DNA from: Peribacillus frigoritolerans
GTDB taxonomy: Bacteria; Bacillota; Bacilli; Bacillales; DSM-1321
Reading direction: 5' to 3'
Assembly (NCBI GenBank): GCA_030562215.1
Contig: JAUPFL010000001.1
Location: 930,001-994,000 of the forward strand
DNA length: 64,000 nucleotides
Shown here one piece after another: positions 20,715 through 32,470 of the stretch (position 1 is its first letter; each line of letters begins with the position of its first letter). A program made the position numbers and the translations under genes. The notes under the pieces are model-generated. The model did no database searches and was not told the DNA's origin. It was given only the letters and a program-made list of their open reading frames with translations.

Positions 20715-20864
20715 CAATCAGTTGATTTAATGGGCGGTTCCGAGAAGGGGCCGCCTTAAAAAAAGGACTCACTTACCTATACCCTTATTCATATCAATTC
20801 AAGCTGAATATCCACACTCAGATAACATCAATGAGATCGAAACATTTCTTTCTTACTACAAAAA

Positions 20865-20897
20865 GAGTGCCGGAAAATTTCCGGCACTCTCATTTTT
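20865..20897. terminator. Bidirectional terminator between gdhA and rbsB
   Basis: Perfect stem GAGTGCCGGAAA/TTTCCGGCACTC with A-run on the left and six T on the right; ends the minus-strand rbs operon and backs up gdhA. Confidence 0.92.
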
Positions 20898-20907
20898 TGG
20901 GAGACAA

Positions 20908-21827
20908 TCACTCTTTGGTGACCAATTTCAATGGAACGGATATTGTGTCATCCACTTTGTCGCCTTTTAAGATCTTTTCAGCCGCATTAACCGCTTCTTC
21001 ACCGATAAGTGCCGGTTGTTGGGCGATTGTAGCTTTTAGTTCACCGTTTTCGACTGCTTTCAATGCATCATCATTTCCGTCAAAACCAACGACGATGATG
21101 TCTTTACCTGCCGCCTTGATTGCTTCAATGGCTCCTAGTGCCATTTCATCGTTATGGGCGAACACCGCTTGGATGTCTTTATTTCCTTGCAGGATATTTT
21201 CCATTACGTTAAGCCCTTTTGTCCGGTCGAATTCCGCAGTTTGGCTAGTCAGGACATCTAACTGCTTGTCCGCAATATTGTGGAAACCTTTCCCGCGTTC
21301 ACGAGTTGCGGATGCTCCGGATACCCCTTCAAGTTCCACTACTTTCGCTTTTTCGCCAAGCTCTTTAACTAGATATTCTGCAGCCATTTCCCCGCCAGCC
21401 ACATTGTCGGAAGCGATGAACGTTTCAATGTCACCTTCGTCTGAAGAACGGTCAATCGTGATAACGGGAATGCCCGCTTCATTTGCTGATTGAACCGCCG
21501 AAGATATTGCCGCAGAGTCAGTTGGATTCACAAGAAGGACATCAACCTTTTGAAGAATTAAATCTTCAATTCCGCTGATCTGTTTTGCCGTATCATCTTG
21601 GGCGTCTACAACTGTGACTTTCATACCCTTTTCTTTTGCTTCTTTTTCAATACCATCTTTTAAGGAAACGAAGAATGGGTTGTTTAAAGTAGAGATGCTG
21701 ACTCCGACTTTCACGTCTTTCATGGAGTCTTTCTTTTCTTTTTATCATCTTTAAGACCAGAATCCATTGAACAGGCAGCCAAGACCATTAAAGAAAGAAC
21801 CATGATGATCGATACTATTTTTTTCAT
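20908..21827 (-). CDS. rbsB: Ribose ABC transporter substrate-binding lipoprotein (one frameshift)
   Basis: Extracellular ribose-binding lipoprotein. Signal peptide MKKIVSIIMVLSLMVLAAC has lipobox LAAC with the lipidated Cys at residue 19. The periplasmic-binding fold begins VGVSISTLNNPFF and carries DRSSDEGDIETFIASDN and FAHNDEMALGA typical of RbsB. One A missing from an A-run near 21737 separates signal peptide and mature part; restored length is 306 residues. Last gene of rbsRKDACB, before a terminator. Start ATG 21827 follows AGAGGTG. Confidence 0.9.
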
Positions 21828-21842
21828 TGATTACACCTCTTC

Positions 21843-22786
21843 TTATGATTTTTTACGGTCAAGCAAGACCGCGATTAATATAACTGCACCTTTTACCACT
21901 TGCTGGTAGAAAGAGGATACACCAAGTAAATTCATGCCGTTATTCAAGGTACCTATGATAAGGACACCTACCAGTGTACCGAACAACCGCCCTTTACCGC
22001 CTGAAAGGCTCGTTCCGCCCAGCACCACGGCTGCGATGGCATCCATTTCATAGGATTGTCCTGCCGTCGGCTGTGCCGAATTCAGACGGGATGTTAAGAT
22101 GGCACCAGCGATTGCCGCCATCGTACCGGCCAGACCATATATGGCCACTTTGACTCGATCAACTTTAATCCCCGAAATACGGGAAGCCCTTTCATTTCCG
22201 CCAATGGCATATGTTTTACGGCCAAAGGATGTTTTATGAAGCAGGAACCATAGGATCAAGAAAGCGATGACCATCACAACGGCCGGTACTGGAAGTCCCA
22301 GGAAGTAACCTCTCCCAAGCATCTGGAACATTTCAGAATCGCCAATTCCAGTAATCGGCTTTCCATCCGTATAAACAAGCGTTAATCCCCGGAAAATAGT
22401 CATGGTGGCCAGTGTCACGATGAAAGGGGCCATTTTTCCCTTTGAAACGAGAATCCCATTGATTACACCCATTATTGCACCTAGTAGAACGCCTACTAAT
22501 ATTGCTAAGATCGGATCTATTCCCGAGACCATCATACCAGCCATAAGAGCGCTGGATAGGGCTAAATGGAACCCACGGACAAGTCGATGCCGCCTGTCAA
22601 TATGATAAAGGTCATTCCAAATGCAATAAGTGCATTAATGGAGGTCTGACGCAATAAATTCAAAATATTATTCGGTTCCATGAATGATGGATTTAAAACG
22701 GTTATTACGATAAATAAAAGTACCAGGGCGAGTAACGGACCAAATTTTTGCCAAATCCCGCTTTTCCCTGCAGCCTCAAGTTTCAT
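21843..22786 (-). CDS. rbsC: Ribose ABC transporter permease (one frameshift)
   Basis: Membrane permease with about eight to ten helices. The RbsC/AraH signature ALIAFGMTFIILTGGIDLSVGS and the GANERASRISGIKV-like cytoplasmic coupling segment (GGNERASRISGIKVDRVK) are present. One T missing near 22563, right after GGIDLSVGSI, breaks the frame; restored length is 314 residues. ATG 22786 follows GGAGGGAACTAGG. Works with RbsA and RbsB. Confidence 0.9.
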
Positions 22787-22787
22787 C

Positions 22788-24277
22788 CTAGTTCCCTCCT
22801 GTCGCCAATGCCATAATTTTTTCTTGCGTCGCTTCCTGCTTTAACAATTCCCCAGCAATCTCACCTTCGTGAACTACAAGGATTCTATCACTCATTCCAA
22901 TGATTTCCGGAAGTTCTGATGAAACCATGATGATGGCGATGCCTCGCTCCGTCAATTCATTCATCAATTCGTAAATTTCACGTTTGGCACCAACATCTAT
23001 GCCCCGGGTCGGTTCATCCATAATTAAAACTTTAGGGGAAGTGCCGATCCATTTGGCTATTACCACCTTCTGTTGATTTCCTCCGGATAGATTGCCAATG
23101 ACCGTTTCAGCAGAAGATGTCTTCACGTGAAGTCGCTTAATCATCATTTCGGCAAAGTTCATCTCATCTTCCGTTTTTACGATTCCGCTAGAGCAAAACT
23201 CTTGAGATTCGGCAAGCCGATATTTTCCCTTACAGAAAAGTCCAGGATCAATCCCTCTTCCTTACGATTTTCCGTAATGAAAGCCAGGCCGTGTCGAACT
23301 GCATCCGTTGGTTTTCGTATGGAAACTTTTTTGCCTTCAATGGTGATTTCACCGCTGTCTATTTGGTCGACACCAAAAAGGGCGCGCATTATTTCTGTTC
23401 TGCCTGCTCCCATTAATCCGGCTACACCGACAATCTCACCTTGCCGAACCGCGAAATGGATATCTTCAAAAAGCCCCTTTCTAGTTAAACCTTTCACATC
23501 AAGGACTATGTTGCCGGCATTCGCTTCACGATGAGGAAAACGATCCTCCAGCTCCCGCCCGACCATTTTCTGGACGACTTCATCGAAATTTGTATCTGCA
23601 ATTCTTTTCGTACCGACTGTTTTTCCGTCACGCATTACGGTGATCCTGTCACAAATGGCGAATATTTCTTCCATTCGGTGAGAAATATAAACAAGTGATA
23701 CACCGTTTTTGGTAAGTCCCTTCATCACTTCAAAGAGCTTCTCTATTTCTCTATCAGTTAAAGCGGCCGTAGGCTCGTCCATGATGATGACTTCGGCATC
23801 CGTCATGAGCGCCTTGGCAATTTCAATCATTTGCTGTTCCCCGACAGAACAGAATCCGGCTTCCTTATCAAAAGGAAGGGAAATATTAAGTGTTTTAAAA
23901 ATCTCTTTTGCACGCGCTTTCATTTGTTTCGTCTTCAGGACACCGAAGGCATTCACCATTTCCCTGCCGATAAATAGATTCTCCAGCACGGTCATTTCTG
24001 GCCAAATATTCAATTCCTGACGGATAAAGGCCATTCCCGCCTCTTCCGCTTCCTTTGAATCCTTGAATGTGGTTTCTTTACCGTTAATCTCAATCGTTCC
24101 TTGATCTTGTTTATGCAGCCCGGTCAAAATGTTCATCAAGGTTGATTTCCCCGCTCCATTTTCCCCCATTAGTGCATGTACTTCCCCAGCCTCTAAAGAA
24201 AAATGAACACCTTCCAATACCTTGTTTTGACCAAATGCTTTATAAATATTGTGCATTTCGATTTGCATGCTCATCAT
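22788..24277 (-). CDS. rbsA: Ribose ABC transporter ATP-binding protein (one frameshift)
   Basis: Tandem-ABC ATPase energising ribose import. First half: Walker [10 protein letters not shown], signature [13 protein letters not shown], Walker [12 protein letters not shown]. Second half has the degenerate P-loop GLMGAGRTE and an [14 protein letters not shown] signature with [13 protein letters not shown] missing near 23187 splits it after NLKSF; restored length is 496 residues. An ATG at 24268 is an equally possible start. Lies 9 bp after rbsD. Confidence 0.9.
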
Positions 24278-24286
24278 CTCATTTCT

Positions 24287-24679
24287 TTAAAAGAATACTC
24301 CAGACTGCAATATGCAATTTGAATATGGCGTCGTCTCCCCGGTCCGGATAATTGCTTTCGCGTTACTTGTCAGCCTTTTAAAATCCTCATGGGAAACATA
24401 TTCAATCGCTGAACCGAATTGCTGCTCCATGTATTGATGCTGTTCCGGGTTTTTAACCTTCACTTCTGTGGCAGCGATAACTTTTTCAACAACCATATCT
24501 TCGTGAACCGCCCGGACGACATCCTGAAATGATGGTGTTCCAGGCGTTAATGCTAAATCTATCTTGCATACTCCGGGTGGCACTGGCAGCCCGGCATCAC
24601 CTACGACAATATAATCGGTATGACCAAGGTCAACCAGGACCTTGGCTATTGAACTATTGATGATTCCTTGACGTTTCAT
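24287..24679 (-). CDS. rbsD: D-ribose pyranase
   Basis: 130 residues, intact. Converts beta-D-ribopyranose to ribofuranose so that RbsK can act. Family motifs: [34 protein letters not shown] with catalytic His near residue 20, and the C-terminal [15 protein letters not shown]. Overlaps the rbsK stop by 4 bp. Confidence 0.93.
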   Translation of the reverse strand: MKRQGIINSSIAKVLVDLGHTDYIVVGDAGLPVPPGVCKIDLALTPGTPSFQDVVRAVHEDMVVEKVIAATEVKVKNPEQHQYMEQQFGSAIEYVSHEDFKRLTSNAKAIIRTGETTPYSNCILQSGVFF

Positions 24680-25559
24680 GCTTCAAAGCCCCTCTCGACC
24701 TCTAACCTTTGCGGCATGCCGCCTTGAGCGCCTAATTTCGTCACGGAAATGGAGGCTGCCCGGTTCGCGAATAACAAACATTCGTCAAAACTTTTTCCTT
24801 CTGCAACAGCCACCGCAAAGGCAGCATTGAATGTATCCCCTGCGCCTGTTGTATCCACCGCTTCCACTTCAAAGCTTGGAACAACCTTTTCTTCATGTCC
24901 GTCAAAATAACGGACGCCTTTTTTCCTTCGGTAATGAATAATTTATTGGGATACTCAGTCAAGACTTCCGTTCTATCTCTCCCATTGAAGAGTATCTCGA
25001 ATTCATGTTCATTCGGAGTAAGGAATGATGCCTGTTGAATGACAGCCTCGCTTAGCTTCCGGGCGGGAGCTGGGTTCAATAGTAATCTCTTTTGAAGCGT
25101 GTTGCACAAGTCAGCCAGATACTCCACAGTTTCCTCAGGTATTTCTTGCTGAACCATCACGATATCCGATTCCTCTATCACCTTTTTCGCCTTTTGTACA
25201 TATTCAGGAGTAATGAAGTCATTTGCACCTTTTATGAAAATAATGCTGTTATCACCTTCCGAAAGGGTAATATGTGCTGTTCCGGAAGGTGAACCTGTAA
25301 CCGGTTCCACATACTCCGTGTTTACATGATTCTTTTTCAGATTTTCTAAGATGATCTCTCCATAGACATCATCTCCTACACATCCGACCATCGACACTTC
25401 TGCACCAAGACGTGCCGCTGCAACAGCCTGATTGGCTCCCTTTCCTCCAGGAACCGTGATAAAGGACTCTCCTAAAACTGTTTCCCCGGCCATTGGCCGC
25501 TTGGCTGATGTCACCACTAAGTCCATTGAAGCACTTCCCACCACTGTAATTCTAATCAT
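24676..25559 (-). CDS. rbsK: Ribokinase (one frameshift)
   Basis: PfkB-family kinase phosphorylating ribose to ribose 5-phosphate. N-terminal [16 protein letters not shown] and C-terminal [16 protein letters not shown] with the catalytic Asp are both present; the monovalent-cation site lies near the C-terminus. One A missing from an A6/A7 run near 24918 shifts the frame after GKK; restored length is 294 residues. Start ATG overlaps the rbsR stop (ATGA), and its own stop overlaps rbsD. Confidence 0.92.
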
Positions 25560-26542
25560 GTCTTCTCCGCCTTCCTTCTCGTTGTTTGTCTCTCCACAAA
25601 AGAAACAGGGAGCTTTTTATGTGTTACTTCCATTTTTTCTTGATTGATCCTTTTAATTAGCATTTCCGCCGCTTGTGCCCCCATCTCATAGGCTGGCTGC
25701 CGAATTGTCGATAACGGCGGGTGCAATAACGCTGTGAAGGAGATATCATCATAGCCGATCAATTGTATGTCATCCGGTATCCGTATTCCCCGTTTTAAAA
25801 TCTCCTGAAGTGCTGCGGCTGCAACAATATCATTGCAAGCAATGATTCCATCCGTTTCCGGATATTGCTCGAAAAGCTGCTTCACGCATGTTTGGCCGCC
25901 CTGAAGAGTCAGGGATGAATCCATGACTTGTACGTTAACTTTTGCTTGATTCAATTCTTCCAATGCTGCCATGTACCGTTCATATACAGGCTTTATTTCG
26001 ACCGGCCCCCTAATGAGGACGATATTCGTACTGCCTCTATCCAGCAATACGCGTGCTGCCAGCTTACCGCCTGTCTTTTGATCGGAATAAACAGCCGGTA
26101 ATTTCTCTGCTGTACGGTCGAGAAGGACAACTGGAATATCCAGATTATCGAAATTCTCATTGGCTTCTTCACTAGTTGAAGCAATCATGCCCACTACATT
26201 ATTTTGCAGGAAAGTGTCAATATATTCTATTTCTTTATCTCTCTTTTCATCACTGTTTCCAAAAATCAACCGATAACCAAACTGCTGCAGATAATCCTCG
26301 ACACCTCTTGCCATTTCTGGGAAGAAAGGATTCGTAATGTCCGGCAAAATCAAACCAACCAATTTGGATTTACGTTTGTAGAGAGATCTTGCCACTTCAT
26401 TCGGTTTATAATTCAATTTTTCAACAGCTGCCATGACCACCTTTTTCGTGTCCTCATGTGCATAACCACTGCCATTCATAACTCTGGAAACCGTTGCCAC
26501 AGAAACTCCAGCTTCCTTTGCCACATCCCGAATAGTTGCCAA
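25556..26542 (-). CDS. rbsR: Ribose operon repressor, LacI family
   Basis: 328 residues from a TTG start at 26542, chosen because GAGGG lies just upstream and the LacI helix-turn-helix (ATIRDVAKEAGVSVATVSRVMNG) begins immediately. A longer frame to 26581 would swallow the operator. Hinge helix KPNEVARSL, then a sugar-binding core with DRTAEKLPAV and GYDDISFTALLHPPLSTIRQP. First gene of the operon, so autoregulated with the ribose genes. Confidence 0.92.
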   Translation of the reverse strand: MATIRDVAKEAGVSVATVSRVMNGSGYAHEDTKKVVMAAVEKLNYKPNEVARSLYKRKSKLVGLILPDITNPFFPEMARGVEDYLQQFGYRLIFGNSDEKRDKEIEYIDTFLQNNVVGMIASTSEEANENFDNLDIPVVLLDRTAEKLPAVYSDQKTGGKLAARVLLDRGSTNIVLIRGPVEIKPVYERYMAALEELNQAKVNVQVMDSSLTLQGGQTCVKQLFEQYPETDGIIACNDIVAAAALQEILKRGIRIPDDIQLIGYDDISFTALLHPPLSTIRQPAYEMGAQAAEMLIKRINQEKMEVTHKKLPVSFVERQTTRRKAEKT

Positions 26543-26562
26543 TATATCACCCTCAATGCTTT

Positions 26563-26580
26563 TGTGTAACCGTTTACACA
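26563..26580. promoter_or_regulatory. RbsR operator / cre site upstream of rbsR
   Basis: TGTGTAACCGTTTACACA is an 18-bp near-perfect palindrome 20 bp upstream of the rbsR TTG. Its core (26565-26578) matches the CcpA cre consensus fully, and LacI-family repressors such as RbsR recognise the same kind of palindrome. Both regulators may compete for it; which one binds cannot be read. Confidence 0.8.
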
Positions 26581-26800
26581 TAGCTTAGCACCAATTTAAA
26601 TGAACGGCAAGCCCTATTCCAAAGATAATTTTTAGGGAATTTGAACCAAGGAGGATAACACAATCCTTTTTAATGTGATATTTGTTAATGATTATCGCAC
26701 TCTATCATCTCGGCAATAGGTTTTACATCCTCATTACCTCATGATTTGATTCTTCTATTTAAAACAAACAACAGGAGTTCTATCTAACAGTTACAACAAA

Positions 26801-26866
26801 ATTGATTGGAGGGGCGTACAAGACTCCTGCGGGAAAAGCGCGTGCCTGGAGCGAAAATTAACGGTC
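26801..26866 (+). repeat. Dispersed intergenic repeat, copy 1
   Basis: About 66 bp with core ACTCCTGCGGGAAAAGCG followed by GTGCCTGGAGCG, bounded by ATTGATTGG and AATTAACGG. A second copy in reverse orientation is at 41791-41857. Similar sequences are common between genes in Bacillaceae; function unknown. Confidence 0.7.
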
Positions 26867-26887
26867 AAATTGTAAAAGCCATAAAAA

Positions 26888-26927
26888 ACAGTAGACAAAC
26901 TCGATTTTCACCGTGTTTGTCTACTGT
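26888..26927 (-). terminator. Terminator of the siderophore operon
   Basis: Perfect 13-bp stem ACAGTAGACAAAC/GTTTGTCTACTGT; the six A on its left are a T-run for the minus-strand operon ending at 26962. Confidence 0.9.
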
Positions 26928-26961
26928 CTGAAACTGGCTCAAAATACTGAGCGTTTAAACT

Positions 26962-28771
26962 TTAAAGCGTTTTTGCAGGTAACTTTTCATAAAGGGCATT
27001 ATTCACATGCCCAAACTCAGATGCATGCGGACGGTCTTCACCATCGCTATATCCATATTGAAGCATCCGATTTCTATTCAGGCAGAGTTTCGTTAATTTT
27101 GGCGCAAAGAAATTGAATGTATCGAAACGATCGTGTAACATAGGGAATTTTTTCTGATGTGTAAGGATTGTTCGAGCGACGCCTTCCCAAAAAACATTCT
27201 CATCCAAAAGGGACCTCTTCATCAAAAGTGTTGACAAGTATCGGAAATGACAGATGAATAGTCCCGTGAAAATGAATTGAACCAGCCCCTCTGGAGTCTC
27301 ACTTCTTAATACTTTCCTTAAATCATCAGGAAGGCTGCTTAATTCAGGAAGCGGCTGATCACTGACGTTTACATCATCTACAAAATCCTTGATGGCCAAG
27401 CGGTGAGGCTTGTAATCCTTCAAAACTAAAATGGTATTTTGACCATGCGGCGAGAAGACCAATCCATATTGATAGATAAAATGCAATAATGGTGATAGGA
27501 TGACTTCGAATAATTGAGCTGTCCAGGCTTCTGCAGTCAATCCCGATTTTTCTATAAGGCTTTCCACATATGGTTTACCTTTGCTGTCCACATGTAAAAG
27601 GGACGCAAGCGTAATGGGCTTCTCGCCTTCTTCCATATAACTGTAAATGCTTTCTCTCCAAATCCCCCCAGCATCTCTAAATATTGATACGGTACATTCT
27701 CTAGCTTGGAATAATACGGGTGATCAACATTTAAACTGGCCACTTCACCAGGAAGCACTACTTTGCATTGTTCTTTCAAAAATGAATCATTTTCATAAAT
27801 GTTCTTTATATACGTTGTGATTTTCGGGGCAATGACCGTGCGTTCAGCCGGCAATCCACGGTAGACTAGCGTATTTAAAATGCTCATCGGCAGCTTGACG
27901 TGGTGTTTATCCTTTTTCGATACATTAACGAATGTCCGGATGGATTGTTGCGGCAAATACTTATCAGGACCATTTCCCAAAGCTACGATCAGCCCTTTAG
28001 CCAAATCATCGGTAAAGTTCTGGATGATTACATTCTTCCACTGCCATTCATGAACTGGGAGGTAGTAATAGTTTTCTGCGTTCATCCCTTTATCTGTCAA
28101 TATCTTTGCAAATGATTTTTGGGTTCCCCCATCCAGTTCATTCTCCATCAATTGCTTATAGGATAACGTTTCGACTGAATTGAACTCACCCCTCGTTTTA
28201 TGGACGGCAATCCAGGATAACTGAACTTCCTTCTGGTTTTCTGGAGCGAACTTCAAATAATCATCATAACCGAAACCGATCCTTCCCTTGTTATAAGCAA
28301 TCCAAGGGTGACCGCTCATTTCTCCTTCAAGTAATGCATAATCCAGTTCGACTAAATCATCCGCATCTTGTTCAGGTTTGGATAGCAATTGGAGATCCGC
28401 AAGCAGCGTATGATGGAATTCTTTGATTAAATGTCCTGTTGTTTCTGCAGTCATCCCAATTAACGGCTGGATGTCCAAAATGAATTGAATAGCATCTTTG
28501 GCCTGTGTAAAACCTGCCGCTTCACATACCTGGATCGATTCGGCATGTACTTCATAGCTGTCAAAAAGACGGGGCGACGCTAAAAACCGATAAGATTTTC
28601 CCTCATTCACCATTAACTCATATAGATTTCCTGCTGCGTTTTCGTTCAGGACTGCTGGATGGATCATATCTTCATACATATACTCAGAAATCATCTTGGC
28701 CAGCAGGTTTTGGTTTACTATCGACCAATTTTTTCTGAAACTGCCTGTTCCACTTCATTTATGAACTGCAT
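26962..28771 (-). CDS. IucC-like NIS siderophore synthetase (RhbF position; two frameshifts)
   Basis: IucA/IucC-family ATP-dependent amide synthetase, probably performing the second condensation of citrate with an N-hydroxy-N-acetyl diamine. Motifs of the family: GHPWIAYNKGRIGFGYDDYLKFAPE near residue 120, PVHEWQWKNVI near 190, and KLPMSILNTLVYRGLP; the C-terminal FerE-like part has VFSPHGQNTILVLKDYKPHRLAIKDF. Two missing bases (A near 28725, G near 27668) are needed; restored length is 603 residues, normal. ATG 28771 follows GGGGAG. Last gene of the operon, followed by a terminator. No transporter gene follows. Confidence 0.88.
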
Positions 28772-28793
28772 ATAATTCTCCCCTTCCCTTTTC

Positions 28794-30120
28794 TTAGTAA
28801 GCCATCACGGGTGTTTTTACACGGAATGACTGAAATGCACCCTTTGGCTTCGATGGATAAACTTCTTTACCTGCCAATTGATTGATGATAATCGAGTTTC
28901 TGAATGCCCCCAAGCCTAGATCCGGAGCACCCACACCATGTGTATGTATCTCGCCATTTTGGATAAAAAGGTGATTCGGTGTAGAGATGGCCGTTCCTAC
29001 CTTATAGTCTTTCGTTATTGCAAGACGCCCCAAGTCATCGCGGACTAAATGGTCCTCCATGGTTTCAAGGAATGCCGGAAGGGTTGATTTATAGCCCGTC
29101 CCAAAAACAATTGCCTCTGTGTCAACATCAAATTCGCTATCTTCTACCCACTGTCGGCATTTCAATTCCCAGCCATTTTCAGCGGGGTAACTGCCGCAAC
29201 TTCCGTCATGGCCCGAAGTTCAATGGATAGTTCAGCATTTCCAATCGATTTTTCATACATCTTGTCAAAAATCGCTGCAATTGTCGTAGCACTGATCCCT
29301 TTATACAATAAATCCTGTTTCGGCAGGATTTCATCCTTCTTTTCCTGCGGCAGCCGATAAAAGAAATCAAGGTAATCTGGAGTGAAGTATTCCAACCCGA
29401 GTTTTGAATATTCCATAGGGAAAAATCCCTTGGATCTTGTATACCAGTTTAGCTGGTAGCCATATTCCTCCTGCTCATTAAGCAAATCCAGAAAGACCTC
29501 GGCTGCACTCTGTCCAGATCCGACAACCGTTACGGATTTTTTCTTTAAGACGTTTTCTTTATTCCGTAAATAATCGGCCGAATGCAGGATGCTCTCTCCC
29601 ATATATGGCTGAAAGGCCGATGGAACAGTCGGGGAGCTGCCAATTCCCATGACTACATGACGGCTATAATAGACTTCGATCTTTTGTGTTTGTACATCCC
29701 TTACACTGATTTGATAGCAGGGTTCATCTTGATCCCCTATATATTCAACCGCCTCCACCGCTTTTCCAAAACGGCAGCTATCAAGTTGATTGGCAGCCCA
29801 GCGGCAATAGTCGTTATATTCTTTTCGTGGAATCAAGAATTTTTCAAGGAAGTAGAAATGATAAAGCCGATCATGCTGCTGTAAATAATTCAGGTAACTA
29901 TATGGGCTTGTCACATCTGCCATGCTAACTAGATCGGCAAAGAATGGCACTTGCAGAGTCGTCCCTTCCAACAGCATCCCTTCATGCCAATTAAATTCCC
30001 GCTTTTTCTCAAAAAAGACGGCATTCAACTCGGGGTTTTCTCCAAAAGGGCCGCAAGCCCCAGATTAAAGGGACCAATCCCTATCCCTACCAGGTCATAG
30101 ATAGATTGTTGCTTCTCCAT
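28794..30120 (-). CDS. Siderophore diamine/lysine N6-hydroxylase (IucD/RhbE type; two frameshifts)
   Basis: FAD- and NADPH-dependent N-hydroxylating monooxygenase. FAD site near the N-terminus (DLVGIGIGPFNLGLA), NADPH site VTVVGSGQSAAEVFLDLL, and the C-terminal ATGY-type motif FGTGYKS. Frame is broken by a missing C near 30033 and a missing A near 29172; restored length is 442 residues. ATG 30120 follows GAGAGGAAG and overlaps the acetyltransferase gene end by 26 bp. In a schizokinen or rhizobactin pathway it would hydroxylate 1,3-diaminopropane; substrate inferred from gene context. Confidence 0.88.
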
Positions 30121-30678
30121 AGTTCCACTTCCTCTCGAAATTCCCCGTGTGCATGACATAAGCAATGCTGTTTTGTCAGGGAGTTCAATCTCTTTAATTG
30201 GGGTAAACCCGCATTTTTCAAATAAATGGATCATCTTTGCATTCCTGATATCTGGTTCAGCCATCACTTTGTTTGTGGTTGAAGTTAGTAGTTGGAATTT
30301 CACCATTGCACGTAAAAACGGCAAAGCCAGTCCTTTTCCTAGATAATCCGGATCACCAATGAGTAAATGAATGCCTTGATCTCCCTCTTCGGAATCATAA
30401 TAACCTTCGATGATATCGCCTTTTACCCAATACGATTCCCAATAGCTCATGGGAATGGAGTCCAGACAGCCTAAATAAAGTGTTTGGTGTGTATCAGCCA
30501 ATGCCTTTTTTAAATGAACAGCGAATTTTTCTTTTGTGAAATTCAAATTCCAGTAGGGTATCACATGATCTTCATGCATCCATTTATGCAGTGTATTCAA
30601 ATCCCTCTCAAATTCAACTTTGACAAATGAAAGCTGTTTATTGCAGTCCTTGAGCATTTCTTCATAACTATTTTTCAT
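30095..30678 (-). CDS. Siderophore N-acyltransferase (GNAT; IucB/RhbD type; one frameshift)
   Basis: GNAT acetyltransferase expected to acetylate the N-hydroxy-diamine to form a hydroxamate. Family segments: HKWMHEDHVIPYWNLN near residue 35, GCLDSIPMSYWESYWVKGD, and the acetyl-CoA binding part PDYLGKGLALPFLRAMVKF. As written the frame runs on into the hydroxylase gene. Adding one G in the GGGG run near 30152 gives the tail RGNFERKWNYGEATIYL and a stop at 30095, 194 residues, and removes the false fusion. ATG 30678 overlaps the upstream synthetase stop by 11 bp. Confidence 0.82.
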
Positions 30679-32468
30679 GGACGGCCATAACCCCCTGCGC
30701 GAACGGATTATCAATCGTTGTATAAACGGATTGTGTCTCAAGTGAACCAACAAGCTCATCCATATCATGGAATCGTGTCAGTAAATTAGCCTTACAAGTT
30801 AATTCCCGGTCATGAAGCAACTTTGAAACAACTCGATTCAGCCCTTCATCTTCGCTATCCCTGCTGCATGTTTCCAGTTGTTCCTGAACGAGCTGTAACA
30901 GTTTGTTCTCTGATACTAATCCTTCCGTTCCAAAATTATTGATTAAGCCTAATAAGTGATTAAAAAAGAAATAGTATTGCAGTCTTTCTTCAGCGACTTC
31001 ATCAGAACAAATCGTGAAGCTTTTTTCACTTAGTTCAGGCAGGATCTTCAGCAGCCTGTCCACTTTGGACTCACAATAGTAATACCCTTGATTATCACGA
31101 TAATAAAAAGCGGCTGGATACCCATCTTGAAGTTGAATGATGGAATTTTGTTGATGGGCTTCCAAAACGATTCCATACTCTTCGAATAGCCAAAGCATCG
31201 GTTTCAATGTCATTGACAGATAGGTTTTGAACCAATCCTTACTAACTTCTTCGGTACTGCGGTCTTCATCAGCTGATAATTTGCGGATGATCGCTCCAAG
31301 TCTTGATGGTGCCCCATATGCATTATCCTGACATAAGCCGGCAATCAGGCTTGCTTGTTTATCGTTTTCAAAAAAGGATTTTCCCGGATATCAACATCGA
31401 ATCCCGATTCTTGCTCGGTCGTTTTAATCGTTAAGTAAGCAGGGTCCTTGATGATACGGAAGGAGGGATGCCGTTCTTTTAGATCGTCGCCCACTTTAGA
31501 ATCTATTAATTTTGCAATTTCGACACCACGATCTAGTTCCTTTTGCAGATTTGCACGTAAGGAATTCGTGATTTTAACCGGAACTGAAAATTTGTACATA
31601 TATCTCGATGTGGCACTATATACCGTTCTAAATGAAGAGGTGGCAGTGAATTTTTCCCAAGCGGTCCTGCATAAACTAGTGTTCCTTGCTCGATTAGCCT
31701 CTTGACCTCTTCTTTTTCGATAAGCACTTTTGCCTGGAGCGGGTGTGCCGGAATGATGATATACCGGCTTTCCTTTTGGCAATACGTCCGACGGAATTCA
31801 CTGGATATCTCCAAGTCACCGGCTAACTCCTGTTTAATGATCTCACTTGCCGATCGGACTTCACTGGAATCCTGGATGACAATCGAAGGTTCTGCCAGGA
31901 AGTAGTGCAGCTGAAACTGACCTTTTAATTCGGGGGAATAGATCCATTCTTCTTTTTCTGAAATGCCTTGCTTGCTTTTAGGTGTCGGGTGGAACAGGTG
32001 CCCGAATAAAAGTGACTGCTCTGCTTCGATGTAGGTGAAATCGGGACTTTGAAGGGCATCGACGTCTTCCGTCCTGGCTTCAACATACCGTTGAATATTT
32101 TGGCTGCTTAGGATGACACGCAGCATCAATTCATCTTCACTATCCGTCCGGCCCTGCTCATTCAATAATTCTTTAGAAACAATCGAGACCATTGTCACGT
32201 AATCTAATTCGTGTACTTGTTTGGATCCCGTTTGATAGTAAACCGGGAAGTGGAAAATATGACGCCCCGTTTCCGACCAGTATTTAAGCGGAACAAGCAA
32301 TGCAATATCTTGGGATATGAGCTTACTGACCATCAATGAATCCGGAATGGACCCTCCCAAATTCGGCCAGTTCTTCGTTTCATCTAAACTGCAATTTCCG
32401 GTTTCCCGGAAATAGCAATTCAGAAAGCTTTGCATCGTCGCCCTTTCAGCTATTTGCTTACCATTCAT
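30668..32468 (-). CDS. IucA-like NIS siderophore synthetase (RhbC position; two frameshifts)
   Basis: First citrate-condensing synthetase of the IucA/IucC family. Segments LFGHLFHPTPKSKQGI (substrate/ATP region near residue 157), YIIIPAHPLQ near 240, SATSRYMYKFSVPVKITNSLR near 290, and EAHQQNSIIQLQDG in the C-terminal half are typical. Two single-base losses in homopolymers (A near 31659, T near 31375) break the frame; restored length is 600 residues. ATG 32468 has a better spaced GGAGGA than the ATG at 32474. Tightly packed after the decarboxylase gene (2-bp gap). Confidence 0.88.
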
Positions 32469-32470
32469 CT

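Larger units (their letters stand above)
26581..26961. other. Intergenic region between rbsR and the siderophore operon
   Basis: About 380 bp with no gene. It contains the rbs promoter region, a dispersed repeat (26801-26866) and the siderophore-operon terminator (26888-26927). A loose dyad GTGATA...TATCGCAC at about 26676-26700 has no assigned role. Confidence 0.5.

Noticed and set aside
20731-20755. GGCGG...CCGCC hairpin after gdhA as its terminator
   Set aside because: Imperfect pairing and followed by A, not T, on the gdhA strand; the bidirectional terminator at 20865 is a better candidate.
26543-26581. Longer RbsR start at 26581
   Set aside because: It would read through the operator; the TTG at 26542 has a ribosome-binding site and begins the conserved DNA-binding domain.
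30025-30768. An apparent acyltransferase-hydroxylase fusion in the siderophore operon
   Set aside because: One missing G near 30152 keeps both in one frame. With it the acyltransferase stops at 30095, and the hydroxylase has its own ribosome-binding site.
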